DNA of 64,000 nt, from contig SUYI01000001.1 of the NCBI GenBank assembly GCA_015060485.1, positions 224,760-288,759 on the forward strand. The letters are read 5' to 3'. Shown in pieces: positions 17,159 through 26,606 of the stretch. A program made the translations under genes and the position numbers. The DNA comes from Prevotella sp. (lineage in GTDB: Bacteria > Bacteroidota > Bacteroidia > Bacteroidales > Bacteroidaceae). The notes under the pieces are model-generated. The model did not search any database, was not told the DNA's origin, and saw only the letters and a program-made list of their open reading frames with translations. Positions within the stretch are counted from its first letter, which is position 1. The number at the start of each line of letters is the position of its first letter.

Positions 17159-19561
17159 ATGAAGAGTTATCTGAAATTCCTGAGTCGCCACAGGCTGTTT
17201 ACCTTGATTAATATCGTAGGGTTGTGCCTGTCAATGGCATTCCTGCTGTTGCTGGGTGACCTCATCTATCGCCAGACCACGGTGGAGAGCTACCAGACAC
17301 GCGCCGACAGGACGTTTGTCGTGGGCAACGAGATGTGTATGATGTCCAACTTCCGCGTAGGCGAGCGGTTGAAAGACCGCTTCCCTGAGGTGGAGGACTG
17401 GTGCTCGATGGCGGGCTACGGTATGACGTTTAATATCGGAGGTCAGAAGGTCGATACCAAGGTGCTGGTGACGGGCCAGAACTTCTTTACGTTCTTCGAC
17501 TACCGCCTGCTGACAGGTGACCGCCAGAAGGTGCTCAGTGCGCCCAACCAGATAGTGGTGAGCAAGTCGTTCGCACAGCGCAATTGGCCAGATGAGAGTC
17601 CTATTGGAAAAGAAATGGTGCTGGGCGACGATGAAATGGAGTTAGGCGATGCGAACGATGGGAAAGGCCACATCACCTACACCGTCAGCGGCATCATGGA
17701 CGACTTCGACCGCTCCATCGTTCCTGATGGCTATGAGTGCGTCTTCAACGTAGAGAACCTGCGCCACTTCCACTACTCGGCCTGGAGCGAGCAGATGAAC
17801 AACGCCAGTTGCTGCGTGCTTTTCTTGATGCAGCGTGAGGGCTGCGACCTATGGAGCAAGACAAAAGATATGTGTGACTATCTGAAGACCTTCTTCTGGC
17901 TCTACCAGATGGAGGCAGCAAAAGAACTGACACTCACCCCGTTCTCCACGCTCTATTACGATGCAATGGAATGCTCATTAGGACAGGAAGATATCAATCA
18001 CGGCAGTCGGAAGATGGCTCACCTCTATGTTGTTGTTGCCCTACTGGTACTGGTGTTCGCCATCTTCAACTACGTGAACCTGAGTGTGTCGCTCACTACG
18101 GAGCGTTCGAAGGAGATGGCCACAAGGCGACTGTTAGGCCTGTCGCGCTGGCAAGTATTCGGCAAACTCATCGGCGAGAGCATTGCCTTTACGGCAGTCG
18201 CTTTTGTACTGGCCTACCTGTTGGCTCTGACGCTACAAGACAAGGCGATTGAAATGGCTGATTGCCGCTTGGACTTGCTGAAGGACACGGGTATCACGGC
18301 CGTCATCGGCTTCGTCGTCGTTATTGCTTTGACGGGTTTGCTGGCAGGCTTTGTTCCTGCCTCGGTGCTCAGCGGCTATCAGCCCATCGACATTGTGCGC
18401 GGCACGTTCCGCCGCCGTGTGCGCCAGCGCTGGAGTCATGCGCTGATGGTCCTGCAAGCCGTCTTCGCTATCGTCATGCTCACCATCACCTTGCTCTTAG
18501 GCAGCGGCATCCGTGAACTCATGAACCGCCCGTTGGGCTACGACATTGAGAATATCCTCAAGACCTGGGACATCAGCGGTCTCAACGAAAGCCAACGGCA
18601 GACGTTCCGCAGTAAGTTGCTTCCGATGCCAGAGGTAGAGGCGGTAGGCTTCGGCTATGGCACACCCCTTGAGGGACTGGAAAACCAAACCGTTCAAGCC
18701 GACGACGGTACGGTGGTGAGCATGAGGCTGCTGATGGGCGACAGTTGTTTCTTTAATATCCTGAACATCCACCCGGAGCGCACCTACAGTGAAGATGGCT
18801 GGGGTGTGAATCACCAGTTGCTGCGGCAGTTCGGCAAGCGAGATGACGAGCGGAAGATTGTAACGGAAGACGGAAAGGTAAATTTCGAAATAGCGGCAGT
18901 CTATCCCGATATGGTATATCAGAACGTGATGCGCGAAGAGGAACACCCAACGCCATTTATTATCTTCAATGCCAAGGAGTTCCACGATGATGTAGAAAAC
19001 TATATAAGCAGAAGGGGATACGGAAAGCCCCGCCAGGCATTGGTGAAATATCATGGGGATCGCAAGAAAGTGGAAGATGCCATCAAGCGGCAGATCAGCG
19101 CGATAACAGGACAGGAGCCGGGAGACGTTCACTCACTCATCCAGAGTCATGAGGACTGGTATAAGGACTACAAGCGTTTCCTCCAAGTGCTGACGGTCTT
19201 TACATCGGTGGCCCTGCTCATCGCTGTACTCGGACTGATGGCTATGAACAGTTACTTCGTCGGTCAGCGTCGGCGCGAGATAGCCATCCGCCGTGTCTTT
19301 GGGGCCGAAATCAGCAGCATCACCCTGCGCCTGCTCCTGACCGTCGTCATCCAGTCGCTCGTCGCCATCATCATCGCCATCCCTCTTTCTTACTGGTTGG
19401 CGCCGATGGTGGGCAGTATCTCCGGTCTCACCATCCAGATGGCGCTCACTCCATTGCTGCTCTCCCTCGTCATCGTGCTTGCCGTCAACTTGCTGACCGC
19501 AGCCTTGCAAGGCTGGCACGCAGCAACCGAGAATCCCGTAAACGGCATTAAGAATGAATGA
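17159..19561 (+). CDS. MacB/FtsX-type ABC transporter permease 1
   Basis: This inner-membrane permease of the MacB/FtsX type has 800 residues. A membrane helix near the N-terminus (INIVGLCLSMAFLLLLGDL) is followed by a large periplasmic domain, three helices near 285-420, a second periplasmic region, and a C-terminal helix triplet. The conserved cytoplasmic-loop motif RRREIAIRRVFGAE is present, and the end is ENPVNGIKNE. It has no fused ATPase; the ATPase is encoded 6.4 kb downstream. It is more divergent from the other permeases here than they are from each other. Confidence 0.9.
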   Translation: MKSYLKFLSRHRLFTLINIVGLCLSMAFLLLLGDLIYRQTTVESYQTRADRTFVVGNEMCMMSNFRVGERLKDRFPEVEDWCSMAGYGMTFNIGGQKVDTKVLVTGQNFFTFFDYRLLTGDRQKVLSAPNQIVVSKSFAQRNWPDESPIGKEMVLGDDEMELGDANDGKGHITYTVSGIMDDFDRSIVPDGYECVFNVENLRHFHYSAWSEQMNNASCCVLFLMQREGCDLWSKTKDMCDYLKTFFWLYQMEAAKELTLTPFSTLYYDAMECSLGQEDINHGSRKMAHLYVVVALLVLVFAIFNYVNLSVSLTTERSKEMATRRLLGLSRWQVFGKLIGESIAFTAVAFVLAYLLALTLQDKAIEMADCRLDLLKDTGITAVIGFVVVIALTGLLAGFVPASVLSGYQPIDIVRGTFRRRVRQRWSHALMVLQAVFAIVMLTITLLLGSGIRELMNRPLGYDIENILKTWDISGLNESQRQTFRSKLLPMPEVEAVGFGYGTPLEGLENQTVQADDGTVVSMRLLMGDSCFFNILNIHPERTYSEDGWGVNHQLLRQFGKRDDERKIVTEDGKVNFEIAAVYPDMVYQNVMREEEHPTPFIIFNAKEFHDDVENYISRRGYGKPRQALVKYHGDRKKVEDAIKRQISAITGQEPGDVHSLIQSHEDWYKDYKRFLQVLTVFTSVALLIAVLGLMAMNSYFVGQRRREIAIRRVFGAEISSITLRLLLTVVIQSLVAIIIAIPLSYWLAPMVGSISGLTIQMALTPLLLSLVIVLAVNLLTAALQGWHAATENPVNGIKNE

Positions 19562-19567
19562 CTTAAC

Positions 19568-19606
19568 GGGCGAAATCCACCAAAAACAAGGTAGATTTCG
19601 CCCTTT
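19568..19606 (+). terminator. Terminator after permease 1
   Basis: GGGCGAAATCCACC (19568-19581) pairs with 19590-19603 with one mismatch across an AAAAACAA loop, followed by TTT. It lies 6 nt after the permease stop and separates the tolC operon from the kinase-like gene. Confidence 0.75.
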
Positions 19607-19651
19607 GTAGGGAAAATGTTGCGCACAGGCAGCAATATTTTGGGCAAAGTG

Positions 19652-19682
19652 TTGCGAGCGAGCAATATTTTTATTAACTTTG
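19652..19682 (+). promoter_or_regulatory. Promoter of the kinase-like gene
   Basis: TTG at 19652-19654 and TAACTTTG at 19675-19682 with a 20-bp spacer fit the Bacteroidetes consensus. Two direct copies of AGCAATATTTT (19631-19641 and 19661-19671, period 30 bp) overlap it and could be a protein-binding site. Confidence 0.65.
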
Positions 19683-19707
19683 CAGGCAGTAATGCATAAA
19701 AACAATA

Positions 19708-20394
19708 ATGAATGGAAATCAGACTGAACGATTATCACAAGAAAGTGAATGCCGAAATGAGAGCCAGTGTTGCATATTGGAGGCAGCATCCGAAGTCGCG
19801 CGAAGAGTCCTTGAAGAGATTGAGGCTCTTGCGGGAACAACGTCTTGCAAATCTGTCCAACTGGTAAGGCTTCGTAAATGGGCTGAGGAACAAGGCTGCT
19901 GGTTTAAAGCCCGGAGCCAATTTGGGGATTTCTTTGACCGCGGCTCAGAAAATGAAGTCTATCTATCCAAAGATGGTACGGAAATCATCAAATTGAATGA
20001 TTTTCGATATTCTGACGATAACCTCACACCATTCTTTGAACGAATAAAGGCTCATAACAAATACTTTGACGCCTGTCCCTATCGTATGATTGGCTTTGCC
20101 GAAAATAGAGACGGCAAAGTCTGTGCCGTGCTCGTTCAGCCTTATATCGACGATGCCCGCCTTGCCACAAAGCAGGAAATCCATGACGAGTTTCTCCGTT
20201 TAGGTTTCCGTCCAGAAGACAATGGCGCATACTACTCCAATGGTCAGCATGACATATTTGATGCCGTAGATGGTAACGTACTGGTTGGTGGTGACGGACA
20301 TCTGTACTTCATCGATACCATTATCTACCCATCTGATACAGGTGGCTACGACACTTATCGTAGTCTCTCGCCCCGATTCTCTGGCGAGAAGTAA
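19708..20394 (+). CDS. Kinase-like protein of the polyvalent-kinase type (start uncertain)
   Basis: From about residue 54 the 228-residue frame resembles small kinase-fold domains I recall from mobile-element polyvalent proteins: RKWAEEQGCWF, then GSENEVYLSKDGTEIIKLND (lysine in a VAIK-like position), VLVQPYI as hinge, and DIFDAVDGNVLVGGDGHLYF, where D and N resemble a catalytic loop followed by FID in place of DFG. The first ~50 residues are doubtful because another frame looks better there. No role in efflux is evident; it sits between two permease genes with its own promoter and may be an insertion. Confidence 0.6.
   Translation: MNGNQTERLSQESECRNESQCCILEAASEVARRVLEEIEALAGTTSCKSVQLVRLRKWAEEQGCWFKARSQFGDFFDRGSENEVYLSKDGTEIIKLNDFRYSDDNLTPFFERIKAHNKYFDACPYRMIGFAENRDGKVCAVLVQPYIDDARLATKQEIHDEFLRLGFRPEDNGAYYSNGQHDIFDAVDGNVLVGGDGHLYFIDTIIYPSDTGGYDTYRSLSPRFSGEK
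19712..19867 (+). CDS. Small basic/charged protein, possible partner or frameshifted N-terminus
   Basis: This is a 51-residue frame starting MEIRLNDYHKKVNAEMRAS and ending LLREQRLANLSNW. It is strongly helical and charged, with natural-looking composition. It overlaps, in another frame, the first 160 nt of the longer kinase-like frame, whose N-terminus is by contrast cysteine-rich and odd. Either this is a separate small protein translated ahead of the kinase-like gene, or the original N-terminus of that gene before a frameshift. I cannot decide from sequence alone. Confidence 0.5.
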   Translation: MEIRLNDYHKKVNAEMRASVAYWRQHPKSREESLKRLRLLREQRLANLSNW

Positions 20395-20424
20395 TCGTTA
20401 CTGTCAAATAATCATACGCTAAGG

Positions 20425-20441
20425 TGTCTAATTATTAGACA
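20425..20441. promoter_or_regulatory. Second copy of the palindromic operator
   Basis: TGTCTAATTATTAGACA differs from the site at 14505 by one central base, is likewise preceded by ATCATACG and followed by AATCTGC, and starts exactly 43 bp before the TTGG of the downstream promoter, as at the first site. Confidence 0.8.
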
Positions 20442-20467
20442 ATCTGCATCCGCTGGGGCGAAAAGCC

Positions 20468-20498
20468 TTGGCGGATTCGCTTATATGGTGTAACTTTG
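20468..20498 (+). promoter_or_regulatory. Promoter of the permease 2-4/ATPase unit
   Basis: TTGG at 20468-20471 and TAACTTTG at 20491-20498 reproduce the layout of the tolC promoter. The permease ATG follows 19 nt after the -7 box. Confidence 0.75.
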
Positions 20499-20517
20499 CA
20501 ACAAAAAAGAACGATAT

Positions 20518-22887
20518 ATGAAGAGTTATTTCAAATTCCTATCGAGAAACAAGGCCTACACCTTTATTAATATAGCAGGCCTGGTGGTGTCGCTGATGTT
20601 CATCATTCTGATGGGCGACTATGCCTGGCGTCAGTATAGTATTGACTCGTGGCACAAGAACGCCGACCGCATCTATCTGACGGGTAGTGGCGAGGACTTC
20701 TTTATGTGGCCGCAGGCTGCACAAGAGATTAATGCAATGTGCCCAGAAATAGAACAGACCTGTTGCGTGATGAGCCAGAACGGACGGATTAAATATGGTC
20801 AGCGAGAGGTGAAGGAAGGAGATAAGGAGAATGGCATCATTATGCTGGCAGACTCAACCTTCTTCCGTTTCTTCGATTTTGAATTAACAAAGGGAGACAA
20901 ACGGACAGCCCTCGATGCGCCGGACAAGTGCGTCATCACAGAACGATTGGCTCAGCGACTCTTTGGCGAGAAAGATCCCATCGGCGAGTCGTTGCAGATT
21001 GTTGGCAAGCGCTCTGTCTTCATGAACCACGAAGATCCGTACGATTCGACGCTGGTCTATACCGTCAGCGGCATCGTGAAGGATTTCGACCGTACGGTGT
21101 TGCCCAATGAGACGCAACTCATTGCCAGCATGGAGCGTTTTCCCCAGGTGATGGGCTATACGCTTAGGACCCATTCTTTCGCATATAGTAGTACAGGTGC
21201 CTGCAAAGCATTTCTCATGTTGCGTCCAGGCGCGACACTTGATGCCAAGAAAAAAGTGATAGAAGACCATCTGGCCAAGAACTATATGTGGGCGCACATG
21301 GACAATCAAGAGTTCTTTGCAACACCACTGACAGACATTATGTTTGCACCGCAGAACAATGGCTATGGCATGCAGAAAGGTGACAAGACGCGACTCCATA
21401 TCCTTTTGGCAGCCGTGCTGGCCATCCTATTCTTCGCTGTCAGCAACTATATCAACCTGACGGTTGCCAATACGGGCTTCCGCGCCAAGGAGATGGCCAC
21501 GCGCAGGCTGTTTGGGAGTAGTCAGCGCCAGATATCGCTGAAATTGATAGCCGAATCAACGCTGATGATAGCCGTCGCCTTCCTCATAGGCTTTGCTTTG
21601 GCACTCTGCTTTCAGGATGATGCTGCAGAGTTGTTCAAGGGGAAAATCGTGCTGCTCAACGACATCAGTTTCGGCACCGTGAGCGTCTGCCTCAGTTTCA
21701 TATTGCTCGTAGGTGTCATTTCTGGCATTATGCCTTCATGGCAGATTTCACGCTTCCAGCCTATCGACATCGTGAAGGGCAACTTCCGCTACCACTCCAA
21801 GATGGTGATGGGTCGGCTGTTCATCATTGTGCAGAATGTTGTAACGGTGACGATGCTCACAGCAGCTCTCGTCATCTGGCTACAACTGAACCATCTTATT
21901 CACGCTCCCTTAGGCTTCAATACAGAACGCCTCTATTATGTGAATACGCCAGAGGGGAAGAGTCAGACAGTCAGAAGTCTGTTGGAGAAGATGCCCTTCG
22001 TAGAGCGCATCGGTGAGTATAGCGGAACTACCTTTGTCACCTACAGCAGTAGCATAAGAAGTATCACGAACGGTGACAAACTGACGAGTCTGTTTCTGAC
22101 TGATCTGGACTCGACAGCCTTCTCCCTCTATGGGCTGGACATACTCGAAGACTACGGAAATACCAGCAACGGCTACTATCTGAACGAGGATGCCAAGCGT
22201 AGGTTGGAGTTGAAGGATGGTGACCGCGAGATGGTATGGGGCAAAGACGAGACGGCTCCCATCAGTGGCATCCTCAAGGATTTCCACCGCATCAACGTGT
22301 TACATGAAGCAGAGCCTTTTGCCATTCGGTTATTGGAACATGTGGATTATCCCAACTTCCTTGTTAAGACAAATGGCGATAAGCAGGCAAAGGCCGCTTT
22401 CGTTGAGATGATGAGAGGTCTGGATGTCCCAGAGGAAGCGATGGAGTGGTCTGTCAGCAGTCTGGAAGAAGGGATCGCCGAAACCTTTGAGGACCAGCAG
22501 AATACGCTGAAGATTATCACGTTATTCACCATCATTGCCGTGATTATCTCTGTGATGGGATATGTGGGTATGTCGCTCTTCTTTATCCGTCAGAGACAGA
22601 AGGAGATAGGCATCCGAAAGATTATGGGTTCGACATCGGGCGAGGTGATGGTACTGATGCTCCGAATCTTCTGTTCGCCACTGCTGCTGTCGTTCGTCAT
22701 AGCCGTTCCTCTCTCTTGGTACATCATGCGAGACTGGCTCACCAACTTCAGCTACCGCATCACGCTCTCGCCCTGGATCTTCGCAGCCACCTGTGCTTTT
22801 GCCCTGTTGGTAGCCATCCTCTCCGTCGGCCTCCAAATCATCAAGGCCGTCAGAACCAATCCCGTAGATAGTATTAAAACAGAATAA
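20518..22887 (+). CDS. MacB/FtsX-type ABC transporter permease 2
   Basis: The 789-residue inner-membrane permease begins MKSYFKFLSRNKAYTFINIA and is a close paralog of permease 4 at 23510. It has an N-terminal helix, a periplasmic MacB-type domain, a helix triplet near 295-425 (ISNYINLTVANTG-like, with RAKEMATRRLFGSSQRQISL), a second periplasmic region and C-terminal helices with RQKEIGIRKIMGSTSGEV. The end NPVDSIKTE is typical. Its promoter carries the palindromic operator. Confidence 0.9.
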   Translation: MKSYFKFLSRNKAYTFINIAGLVVSLMFIILMGDYAWRQYSIDSWHKNADRIYLTGSGEDFFMWPQAAQEINAMCPEIEQTCCVMSQNGRIKYGQREVKEGDKENGIIMLADSTFFRFFDFELTKGDKRTALDAPDKCVITERLAQRLFGEKDPIGESLQIVGKRSVFMNHEDPYDSTLVYTVSGIVKDFDRTVLPNETQLIASMERFPQVMGYTLRTHSFAYSSTGACKAFLMLRPGATLDAKKKVIEDHLAKNYMWAHMDNQEFFATPLTDIMFAPQNNGYGMQKGDKTRLHILLAAVLAILFFAVSNYINLTVANTGFRAKEMATRRLFGSSQRQISLKLIAESTLMIAVAFLIGFALALCFQDDAAELFKGKIVLLNDISFGTVSVCLSFILLVGVISGIMPSWQISRFQPIDIVKGNFRYHSKMVMGRLFIIVQNVVTVTMLTAALVIWLQLNHLIHAPLGFNTERLYYVNTPEGKSQTVRSLLEKMPFVERIGEYSGTTFVTYSSSIRSITNGDKLTSLFLTDLDSTAFSLYGLDILEDYGNTSNGYYLNEDAKRRLELKDGDREMVWGKDETAPISGILKDFHRINVLHEAEPFAIRLLEHVDYPNFLVKTNGDKQAKAAFVEMMRGLDVPEEAMEWSVSSLEEGIAETFEDQQNTLKIITLFTIIAVIISVMGYVGMSLFFIRQRQKEIGIRKIMGSTSGEVMVLMLRIFCSPLLLSFVIAVPLSWYIMRDWLTNFSYRITLSPWIFAATCAFALLVAILSVGLQIIKAVRTNPVDSIKTE

Positions 22888-22899
22888 AGAAGTGTTATT

Positions 22900-23508
22900 A
22901 TGAACATATTTGCCATGGGCCAGGGCGCCTTTATCAAAGTCGTTTCGCTGGCTATCGGTCTGACAGTAGGACTGGTGCGTGTGGCGAAAGGCGTGGACAA
23001 GCGCGAGGCCAAAGAAAAGGTGCTGGAGACGGTGCTTAAATACGAACATGGCTTTAAGCCCGATATCAGCGACCTGCGCTACGTGGACGATGTGCTGGAG
23101 GAATCGTACCATCAGGAAAGGCTCTTCACCCAGCAGATTCTGCTGTTCTCGCTGCTGGCCATCCTCATCAGCATCATCGGAGTGTTTGGCCTGACGATGT
23201 TCGAGAGCGAGTACCGCCGCAAGGAGATTGGCATCCGCAAAGTGTTCGGCAGTTCTACGAAGGAAATCCTGATGATGTTCTGGCGGCGATACCTCTACAT
23301 CCTGCTGGGCTGTTTCGTGGTGGCGGCTCCCATCGGCTACCTAGTGGGCCAGCACTGGCTCGAAGGCTTTGCCGTCCGCACCGCCATCTCGCCCCTGCTG
23401 TTCGTCGTGTCCTTCCTGCTCATCACGCTGATCACCATGCTGACAGTGACTTACCAGAGTTGGAAGAACGCCAACGAGAACCCCGTCAATAGTATCAAAG
23501 CAGAGTAA
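22900..23508 (+). pseudogene. FtsX-type permease 3, internally deleted
   Basis: The 202-residue frame joins a normal permease N-terminus (GAFIKVVSLAIGLTVGLVRV, first membrane helix) directly to the C-terminal quarter (EESYHQERLFTQQILLFSLL, RRKEIGIRKVFGSSTKEI, end NPVNSIKAE). About 550-600 residues, including the periplasmic domain and the central helices, are missing compared with neighbours. The frame is intact, so a short four-helix protein could still be made. It lies 12 nt after permease 2 and 1 nt before permease 4. It belongs to a different subfamily from the flanking paralogs. Confidence 0.75.
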
Positions 23509-23509
23509 T

Positions 23510-25882
23510 ATGAAGAGTTATTTCAAATTCCTGTCGCGCAACAAGGTCTATACCTTTATTAATATAGCGGGTCTGGTGGTGTCGCTGATGTTCATCATCC
23601 TGTTGGGCGACTATGCCTGGCGGCAGTACAGTATCGACACTTGGCACAAGAATGCCGACCGTATTTGTCTGGTGGGCAATCAGGCGAGTTTTGCCTTATG
23701 GCCAGAGGCAGCGGCACATATTAAGGATATGTGCCCTGAGGTTGAGCAGAAATGCTGTGTGATGAGCGCAAAAGGAACAATAAGATATCATCAGCAGGAG
23801 GTAAAAGACGATGAATACAAAGAGAATGGTAGCATCTTGCTGGTCGACTCGACATTCTTCCAGTTCTTCGATTTTGAGTTGGAGGCGGGCGACCGTCTGA
23901 CGGCTTTAGATGCCCCAGACAAATGTGTCATCACCGAACGCTTGGCGAAACGTCTTTTCGGCGATAAGGACCCTATTGGCGAGCCCTTGCAGATTATAGG
24001 AGAGAAAACGCTGGGATCTGACAATTACGATAGCACTCTGGTATATACTGTCAGCGCTGTTGTCAAGAATCTCGACTATACGGCACTGCCTAATGAGACA
24101 CAGATGATTGCCAGCATGGAGCGTTATCCGCAGATATTGGGATCCAAGTTCGTCAATTACTCATACGCTTTCGGTTCTTCAGGTCCTTGCAAGGGCTTTT
24201 TCATGCTTCGACCTGGTATGACGCTTGACAGTAAAAGGGAAACCATCGAAAACTATATAGCCCAGAATTTTCCTCCTGTCTTTGGAGATTATAAGGTGAG
24301 CATAACATCTCTTAAAGATATGATGTTTGCGCCGCATAACAACGGACAGGGACTGTTGAAAGGCGACAAGACGCGACTCCGCATCATGCTTGCTGCCGTA
24401 CTGGCCATCCTCTTCTTTGCCATCAGCAACTATATTAACCTGACGGTAGCCAATACAGGCTTCCGCGCCAAGGAGATGGCTACACGCCGTCTGTTCGGCA
24501 GCAGTCAGCGTAGGATATCGCTGAAACTGATTGCCGAGTCAACGCTGATGGTGGCCGTTTCTTTTGCTATCGGACTGGTCATGGCTCTCTGTTTTCAGCA
24601 AGATGCCGCCAACCTGTTTAAAGGGAAGATAGCATTGGTGGATGATATCAATGCGGTTAGCGTGAGCATCTGTCTTGGTTTCATCCTGTTGGTTGGTTTC
24701 GTCTCGGGCATCTTGCCCTCATGGCATATCTCCCGCTATCAGCCTATCGACATTGTGAAGGGCAGCTTCCGCTTCCATTCTAAGATGGTATTAGGTCGCC
24801 TGTTCATTATCCTGCAGAATGTCATCACGGTCACGATGCTTACAGCCAGTCTTGTCATCTGGCTACAACTGAACCATCTCATCCATGCACCGTTAGGCTA
24901 CAACACCAAGAACCTCTACTATATCGATACGCGAATTAATTCGCCAGAGGGAAAGAGCCAGACAATCAGGACGCAGTTGGAGAAGATGCCCTTTGTAGAG
25001 CGCATCGGTGAGTATGGCGGAACGCCCTTTGCCACAGGCGGTGCCGTGATGATAGGTATCAACCCTGGCGATAAATGGATGAATCTGTTTCTAACGGATT
25101 TGGACTCGACAGCCCTTGCCCTCTATGGACTGGACATCCTCAAGGACTATGGCAACACCAATGATGGCTACTATCTGAATGAGGAAGCCAAGCGTAAGTT
25201 GGAATTGACGGATGAAGACCGCGAGATGCCCATGGGCATGGATGAGAAGGTACCCGTTAACGGCATTATCAAGGACTTTCATCGCGTCAACGTGCTACAG
25301 GGCATAGTGCCTTTTGCCATCCGACTGCAGGAGCATGTGGAAAATCCCAACTTCCTTGTCAAGACCAATGGCGATAAGCAGGCGAAGGCCGCCTTTATCG
25401 AGATGATGAGAGGACTGGGTGTCTCAGAGGAACAATTGGAGTGGTATGTTATTGGCATGGAGGAGAGTATCGCCAAGACCTTCGTCGACCAGCAGAACAC
25501 GCTGAAGATTATCACGCTCTTCACCATTATTGCGGTGATTATCTCCGTGATGGGCTATGTCGGCATGTCGCTTTTCTTCATCCGTCAGCGACAGAAGGAG
25601 ATAGGCATCCGAAAGATTATGGGCTCGACATCTGGCGAAGTGATGGCACTGATGCTCCGAATCTTCTGTTCGCCGCTGTTGGTGTCATTCGTCATCGCCG
25701 TACCTCTCTCATGGTACACCATGCGCGACTGGCTCACCAACTTCAGTTACCGCATCACGCTCTCGCCTTGGATATTCATCGCCACCTGTGCCTTTGCCCT
25801 CCTTGTGGCCATCCTCTCCGTTGGCTTCCAGATTATCAAGGCCGTCCGTACCAATCCCGTAGAAAGCATCAAGACAGAATAA
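23510..25882 (+). CDS. MacB/FtsX-type ABC transporter permease 4
   Basis: The 790-residue permease is a close paralog of permease 2, with long stretches nearly identical (for example RAKEMATRRLFGSSQR, MGYVGMSLFFIRQRQKEIG). It has the same domain order, and the end NPVESIKTE. The strongest divergence lies in the first periplasmic domain, as expected if substrates or partners differ. Tandem duplication is the simplest origin. Confidence 0.9.
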   Translation: MKSYFKFLSRNKVYTFINIAGLVVSLMFIILLGDYAWRQYSIDTWHKNADRICLVGNQASFALWPEAAAHIKDMCPEVEQKCCVMSAKGTIRYHQQEVKDDEYKENGSILLVDSTFFQFFDFELEAGDRLTALDAPDKCVITERLAKRLFGDKDPIGEPLQIIGEKTLGSDNYDSTLVYTVSAVVKNLDYTALPNETQMIASMERYPQILGSKFVNYSYAFGSSGPCKGFFMLRPGMTLDSKRETIENYIAQNFPPVFGDYKVSITSLKDMMFAPHNNGQGLLKGDKTRLRIMLAAVLAILFFAISNYINLTVANTGFRAKEMATRRLFGSSQRRISLKLIAESTLMVAVSFAIGLVMALCFQQDAANLFKGKIALVDDINAVSVSICLGFILLVGFVSGILPSWHISRYQPIDIVKGSFRFHSKMVLGRLFIILQNVITVTMLTASLVIWLQLNHLIHAPLGYNTKNLYYIDTRINSPEGKSQTIRTQLEKMPFVERIGEYGGTPFATGGAVMIGINPGDKWMNLFLTDLDSTALALYGLDILKDYGNTNDGYYLNEEAKRKLELTDEDREMPMGMDEKVPVNGIIKDFHRVNVLQGIVPFAIRLQEHVENPNFLVKTNGDKQAKAAFIEMMRGLGVSEEQLEWYVIGMEESIAKTFVDQQNTLKIITLFTIIAVIISVMGYVGMSLFFIRQRQKEIGIRKIMGSTSGEVMALMLRIFCSPLLVSFVIAVPLSWYTMRDWLTNFSYRITLSPWIFIATCAFALLVAILSVGFQIIKAVRTNPVESIKTE

Positions 25883-25918
25883 AACAATTCGTAAAATTCG
25901 TGTAATTCGTAGTTAAAA
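25883..25918. repeat. AATTCGT-type tandem repeat before the ABC ATPase gene
   Basis: About three imperfect units of AATTCGT(A/G) occupy the permease-ATPase spacer. It is of the same class as the other junction repeats. Confidence 0.65.
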
Positions 25919-25930
25919 AGAAATATTGTT

Positions 25931-26605
25931 ATGATTAAGTTAGAAAACATTCAGAAGGTGTTCCGCACAGAAGAGGTGGAGACCGTAGCATTGGGCGGTG
26001 TTTCGCTCGAAGTGAAGAAAGGTGAGTTCGTGGCCATCATGGGGCCGTCGGGCTGTGGTAAGTCAACACTGTTGAACATTTTGGGCTTGCTCGACAATCC
26101 TACCAGCGGCACTTATCTGCTGGACGGTGAGAACGTGGGACAACTGAAAGAGAGCCAGCGCACGAAGGTTCGCAAAGGTCAGATAGGCTTCGTGTTCCAG
26201 AGCTTCAATCTGATTGACGAGCTGAACGTGGAGGAGAATGTGGAACTGCCGCTGACCTATCTCGGCGTGCCGAAGAAGGAGCGCAAGAAGCGTGTGGAAG
26301 AGGTGCTGCGCCGTATGGCGATTAGTCATCGTTCCCACCACTTCCCGCAACAACTTTCTGGCGGTCAGCAGCAGCGCGTAGCCATTGCCCGTGCCGTCGT
26401 GATGAATCCCAAGCTCATCCTGGCCGACGAGCCTACTGGTAACCTCGACTCTAAAAACGGCCTAGAAGTAATGCAATTGCTGACCCAACTGAACCAAGAG
26501 GGAACCACCGTCCTGATGGTCACCCACTCCGAGCGCGATGCCGGCTATGCCCAGCGCATCATCAATCTGCTTGACGGTCAGGTGGTACCTGAAGTAAAAC
26601 TGTAA
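25931..26605 (+). CDS. ABC transporter ATPase of the MacB/LolD type
   Basis: The 224-residue nucleotide-binding subunit probably energises the permeases of this locus. Walker A is GPSGCGKST (residues ~38-46), the Q-loop is in GFVFQSFNL, the signature is LSGGQQQRVAIARA, Walker B is LILADEPTG, and the H-loop is MVTHSE. Its length and the NLIDELNVEENVELP segment fit the MacB/LolD subfamily. It is the last gene of the locus and converges with the next gene with a 1-nt gap and no visible terminator. Confidence 0.93.
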   Translation: MIKLENIQKVFRTEEVETVALGGVSLEVKKGEFVAIMGPSGCGKSTLLNILGLLDNPTSGTYLLDGENVGQLKESQRTKVRKGQIGFVFQSFNLIDELNVEENVELPLTYLGVPKKERKKRVEEVLRRMAISHRSHHFPQQLSGGQQQRVAIARAVVMNPKLILADEPTGNLDSKNGLEVMQLLTQLNQEGTTVLMVTHSERDAGYAQRIINLLDGQVVPEVKL

Positions 26606-26606
26606 T

